18,609 nt of DNA. Origin: UBA7236 sp964638865 (GTDB lineage: Bacteria; Bacteroidota; Bacteroidia; Chitinophagales; BACL12). Location: the NCBI GenBank assembly GCA_964638865.1, contig CAZXBG010000084.1:1-18609 (forward strand). Direction: 5' to 3'. Positions within the stretch are counted from its first letter, which is position 1; each line of letters opens with the position of its first letter. Of the stretch, positions 17,201 to 18,609 are shown in pieces. The notes below the pieces were generated by a model that saw only the letters and a program-made list of their open reading frames with translations, did not search any database and had not been told where the DNA came from. The position numbers were made by a program, and so were the translations under genes.

Positions 17201-17375
17201 TCCCATTTCCGTAGCGCGCCCAGTTTCCCGGTAGTGATGGCCCTGTGATTCTTACATTTGACCAACCTGTTGGAGGAAAGGGCAGACTTTCAAACCCTTG
17301 GGTAAGCAAATTAGTTTGAGCCGATAAAATAATGGCCTGTAACAACAGTAGTGTGGAGAATACATATTTTTTCAT
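14286..17375 (-). CDS. Secreted multidomain protein with tandem MopE-repeat array and T9SS tail (internal gap)
   Basis: The signal peptide is 1-19 (ending LSA before Gln). About 20-190 is a choice-of-anchor J domain (GFESLPFPPTGWSN, SFWIYRD, YVDDISVDR). About 195-290 is FN3-like. About 360-440 is a GEVED domain (IWIDWNIDGDFDD, NEGETEDYNI). From about 447 to 777 lies an array of MopE-type units with DADGD, TDCNDGNAAIKPGATE, CNGIDDNC and GGIDDG. Two Ig-like domains follow (GVGYTYQW, TPDGTDLCG) and then a type A T9SS sorting domain from about 945 (FTIYPNPSANKF, final KQLVIQY). The apparent length of 1029 residues is not real, because a 100-N gap interrupts the array; the frame is the same on both sides. 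The Asp/Asn-rich units suggest Ca2+ or other metal binding by family, and the whole suggests a surface or matrix adhesin, which is inference. Confidence 0.93.
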   Translation of the reverse strand: MKKYVFSTLLLLQAIILSAQTNLLTQGFESLPFPPTGWSNVRITGPSLPGNWARYGNGIYPSQTPHTGSWQIRFNSHNFGAGTSGDLRTASLNFTTAGSYTASFWIYRDGYVANDKLEVFVNTTQTSVGGTLLGTINRDRSQSPVVLTNGWYQYTFTIPPSFNTAVNYIIFKGTSAFGNDLYVDDISVDRQEPATPGCVLTYSPAEATSGLCINTTLSWDIVALASGYKMTIGSNSPDYNNILNNADLGVALTYFSDLDVSTSYGWKITPYNGFGEATGCAFRTFSTGTSTCYCIPVYLDGSCGTEDYIDDFSTTSGVTNITNMNTGCSPNPNNYTYFSAKTVTAVQGNNFNVSMQSGPDFAEGYAIWIDWNIDGDFDDAGEYAFNSGVATTAIVNGIIAVPYSATPGITRMRVRCAYNYVPVAGNACTTFNEGETEDYNIQINACATTVIYYADADGDTFGNVLVTLTQCTGAPAPVGYVLNNTDCNDGNAAIKPSATEICNGIDDNCAGGIDDGLIFTNYYTDSDADGFGSAVASPVNSCAAVVGSVTNNTDCNDGNAAIKPGATEICNGIDDNCVGGIDDGLTFTNYYIDSDVDGFGSTVASPVNSCAAVIGSVTNNTDCNDGNAAIKPSATEXXXXXXXXXXXXXXXXXXXXXXXXXXXXXXXXXXGSVTNNTDCNDGNAAIKPGATEICNGIDDNCVGGIDDGLIFTNYYTDSDADGFGSALASPVNSCVVVIGSVTNNTDCNDGNAAIKPGAIEICNSIDDNCNVTIDEGVVSATITPGGPTSFCKGFNVVLSANTGVGYTYQWTKNGNNISGATTINYTATMTGNYAVKVTVTGGCLATSTTTVVTVNSTPTATVTTPDGTDLCGRVNVRLKANNGTGFTYQWYKGAAAITGATAITYFATTTGNYKVKVTSALGCAKTSASTTIVKTCREEAVNNNDGFTIYPNPSANKFTITVNTNTTELTATIQIFSLIGEEIYMQNASVINGMLSEIIALQNNIPSGLYIVKVLIGTQEYTKQLVIQY
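15055..15930 (-). repeat. 204-bp tandem repeat array coding for 68-residue MopE units
   Basis: The marker GCCGTCGTTAC on plus recurs at 15126, 15330, 15498, 15702 and 15906. The intervals are 204, 168 (across the gap), 204 and 204 bases. Each unit codes for 68 residues: the core is TDCNDGNAAIKP(G/S)ATEICNG, followed by IDDNC, a GGIDDG turn, FTNYY, DSDxDGFGS and ASPVNSC. The copies either side of the gap differ by only a handful of bases, while the outermost 3' copy is more diverged (CNSIDDNCNVTIDEG). Confidence 0.93.
15368..15467. other. Assembly gap (100 N) inside the tandem repeat array
   Basis: A placeholder of exactly 100 N lies within the 204-bp array. The marker spacing across it is 168, so the true gap must be 136 bases plus a whole number of 204-base units if periodicity holds. 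This keeps the reading frame. The visible protein length and repeat count are therefore minimum values. Confidence 0.97.
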
Positions 17376-17413
17376 AAACTGGCATTGATATTTATTGAAT
17401 TAGGTAATCTTCT

Positions 17414-17421
17414 CAAAATTA
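17414..17421 (-). promoter_or_regulatory. Bacteroidetes -7 promoter element
   Basis: TAATTTTG on minus matches TAnnTTTG, 38 bases before ATG 17375. It directly abuts the terminator of the upstream gene (17428-17465), whose T-rich arm occupies the -33 region; no TTG is found at that spacing. Confidence 0.45.
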
Positions 17422-17427
17422 GCAAAT

Positions 17428-17465
17428 AAAAAAATCCTTCCCGCGATTGCAGGAAGGATTTTTTT
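17428..17465 (-). terminator. Factor-independent terminator after the right-edge paralogue
   Basis: TCCTTCC (17435-17441) pairs with GGAAGGA (17452-17458), extended by seven A:T pairs (17428-17434 with 17459-17465). On minus it is followed by a T-run. It lies 11 bases past the stop at 17477 and is the strongest hairpin in the window. Confidence 0.92.
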
Positions 17466-17476
17466 GTCAATGATGT

Positions 17477-18609
17477 TTATTTCTGTATAACAAGTTGTTT
17501 TGTGTATTCTTTATTTCCTACCAAAACTTTTACAATATATAAACCACCCGGAACCATATTTTCCAAAGCGATATTTTCTGCAATAACGCCGTCTTTAACA
17601 GCGGCTTCTGCATTGTAAACTAATTCACCCATGATATTAAACAATTGAATGGTTGCCACAGATTCCAAAGAATTTGTTGTTAGTTCAATTGTAAATTCAC
17701 GCATGGTAGGGTTAGGATATACTTCCATTTTTTCTGTTGCATTTTCAACAATTGCACCTTGCTTACAAGCTGTAACTGCCATTGTTGCAGAAGTTCGCGC
17801 ACAACCATTTGCAGTATTGGTAACAATACAATAATAATTACCCGGTGTTGTTGCTACATATAAATAGCTGGTAGCACCCGATATCAATGCATCATTTTTA
17901 TACCACTGATAAGAATTTGTTGCATTATAATTGAGTTTCAATTTAACAACAGCGCATAAACTTGTTCCATTTGGAGCAGAGATTGTAGCATTCGGTGCAG
18001 TTAAAATATTAACCGTTGTTGCTGCCGACAATGCAAAACATCCTTCCGGAATATTTACCTGAACCTGATAATAACCCGGTTTAGTTGCGCCATAACTGAT
18101 ACCTGTTGCTCCAATAATGGTATTTCCATTTTTGAACCACTGATAAGTATAACCAACTCCTGCATTCGCTGTTAATACAGCAGGATCTCCTTTACATGTT
18201 TGAACAACTCCGGATGGTGTCATTGTTGCGGTAACAGTTCCTTCATCAAAATCACCATCACAATCGTTATCCAAACCATCACAAATTTCGATTCCACCCG
18301 GATATACTGTGCTTTGTGTATCGTCACAATCTGTTGCATCAGTTACATAACCTGCCGGCATTCCATCACAAGTTGAAGTAGTATTAAATGCATCACCATA
18401 AGTATCTGCATCGGTATCGGCATAATAAGTGGTGAATACTAAACCATCATCAATACCGCCAACACAATCATCATCTATTCCGTTGCAGATTTCTGTTTCT
18501 CCCGGATTAATATTTATTTCTGTATCATCACAATCCGTATTATTTAATGAGAATCCAGCGCCCGGATCAGTACAATAATTTGAACCTGCACCTGCGCCAT
18601 AACCATCGC
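17477..18609 (-). CDS. Secreted MopE-repeat/Ig-like protein with T9SS tail (5' end outside window)
   Basis: The frame stays open from the right edge to the stop at 17477 (377 codons visible). An internal Met at 18361 is not the true start, because the repeat units continue upstream of it without a stop. From the edge there is a partial unit (TDCDDTEININ, ETEICNGIDDDCVGGIDDG) and a second unit (YADTDADTYGDAFN, TDCDDTQSTVYPGG, CDGLDNDCDGDFDEG). Two Ig-like domains follow (TCKGDPAVLTANAGVGYTYQW; APNGTSLCAVV) and then a type A T9SS sorting domain (MEVYPNPTMREF, MGELVYNAE, final KQLVIQK). The last 85 residues closely resemble those of the next gene, so these are tandem paralogues. Its units use DCDD where the neighbour has DCND. 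The N-terminal domains and signal peptide lie outside the window. Confidence 0.92.
   Translation of the reverse strand, partial: DGYGAGAGSNYCTDPGAGFSLNNTDCDDTEININPGETEICNGIDDDCVGGIDDGLVFTTYYADTDADTYGDAFNTTSTCDGMPAGYVTDATDCDDTQSTVYPGGIEICDGLDNDCDGDFDEGTVTATMTPSGVVQTCKGDPAVLTANAGVGYTYQWFKNGNTIIGATGISYGATKPGYYQVQVNIPEGCFALSAATTVNILTAPNATISAPNGTSLCAVVKLKLNYNATNSYQWYKNDALISGATSYLYVATTPGNYYCIVTNTANGCARTSATMAVTACKQGAIVENATEKMEVYPNPTMREFTIELTTNSLESVATIQLFNIMGELVYNAEAAVKDGVIAENIALENMVPGGLYIVKVLVGNKEYTKQLVIQK

Overview
The window looks like part of a Bacteroidota chromosome, probably from a Chitinophagales- or Sphingobacteriales-like lineage, assembled as a scaffold with two 100-base N gaps. Three things support this. 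There are four near-exact copies, plus two looser uses, of the Bacteroidetes sigma-ABfr -7 element TAnnTTTG. Shine-Dalgarno sites are almost absent. Several large secreted proteins end in type A sorting domains of the type IX secretion system (T9SS). The DNA is AT-rich, and no rRNA, tRNA, phage, transposase or CRISPR array was seen.

Layout: 1-848 (minus) is the 5' part of a secreted protein with MopE-type metal-binding repeats that runs off the left edge. A 399-base intergenic region follows. A plus-strand A-type iron-sulfur carrier (1248-1592) shares a bidirectional terminator with a convergent cyanase gene (1675-2319). The cyanase carries an N-terminal membrane or signal segment, which is unusual for a normally cytosolic enzyme. 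Next on the minus strand are two small membrane proteins (2467-2661, 2755-3156) and a two-domain secreted protein (3251-4045). Divergent from these on plus are a TPR/VCBS/ASPIC-UnbV (CRTAC1-like) protein (4230 to gap 6546-6645) and an overlapping pair of lipoproteins (6737-7873 and 7827-10262).

The right half is all minus strand and devoted to secreted cargo. It has an Asp-box beta-propeller with a T9SS tail (10276-11607) and then three tandem paralogues (11723-14050, 14286-17375, 17477 to the right edge). The two complete paralogues share one plan: signal peptide, choice-of-anchor J domain, FN3-like domain, GEVED domain, MopE-type DCND...CNGIDDNC repeat(s), two Ig-like domains and a T9SS sorting domain. 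The third shows the C-terminal half of that plan. The paralogues are separated by factor-independent terminators, and the two complete ones have their own candidate -7 boxes. The middle paralogue contains a near-identical 204-bp tandem array in which the second assembly gap lies.

The most distinctive items are the apparently exported or membrane-anchored cyanase, the overlapping lipoprotein pair (a TIM-barrel-like protein plus an alpha-solenoid-like protein, function unknown), and the homogenised 204-bp repeat array whose true copy number is hidden. No complete, clearly new defence or biosynthetic system is evident. These are leads, not a demonstrated novel system.
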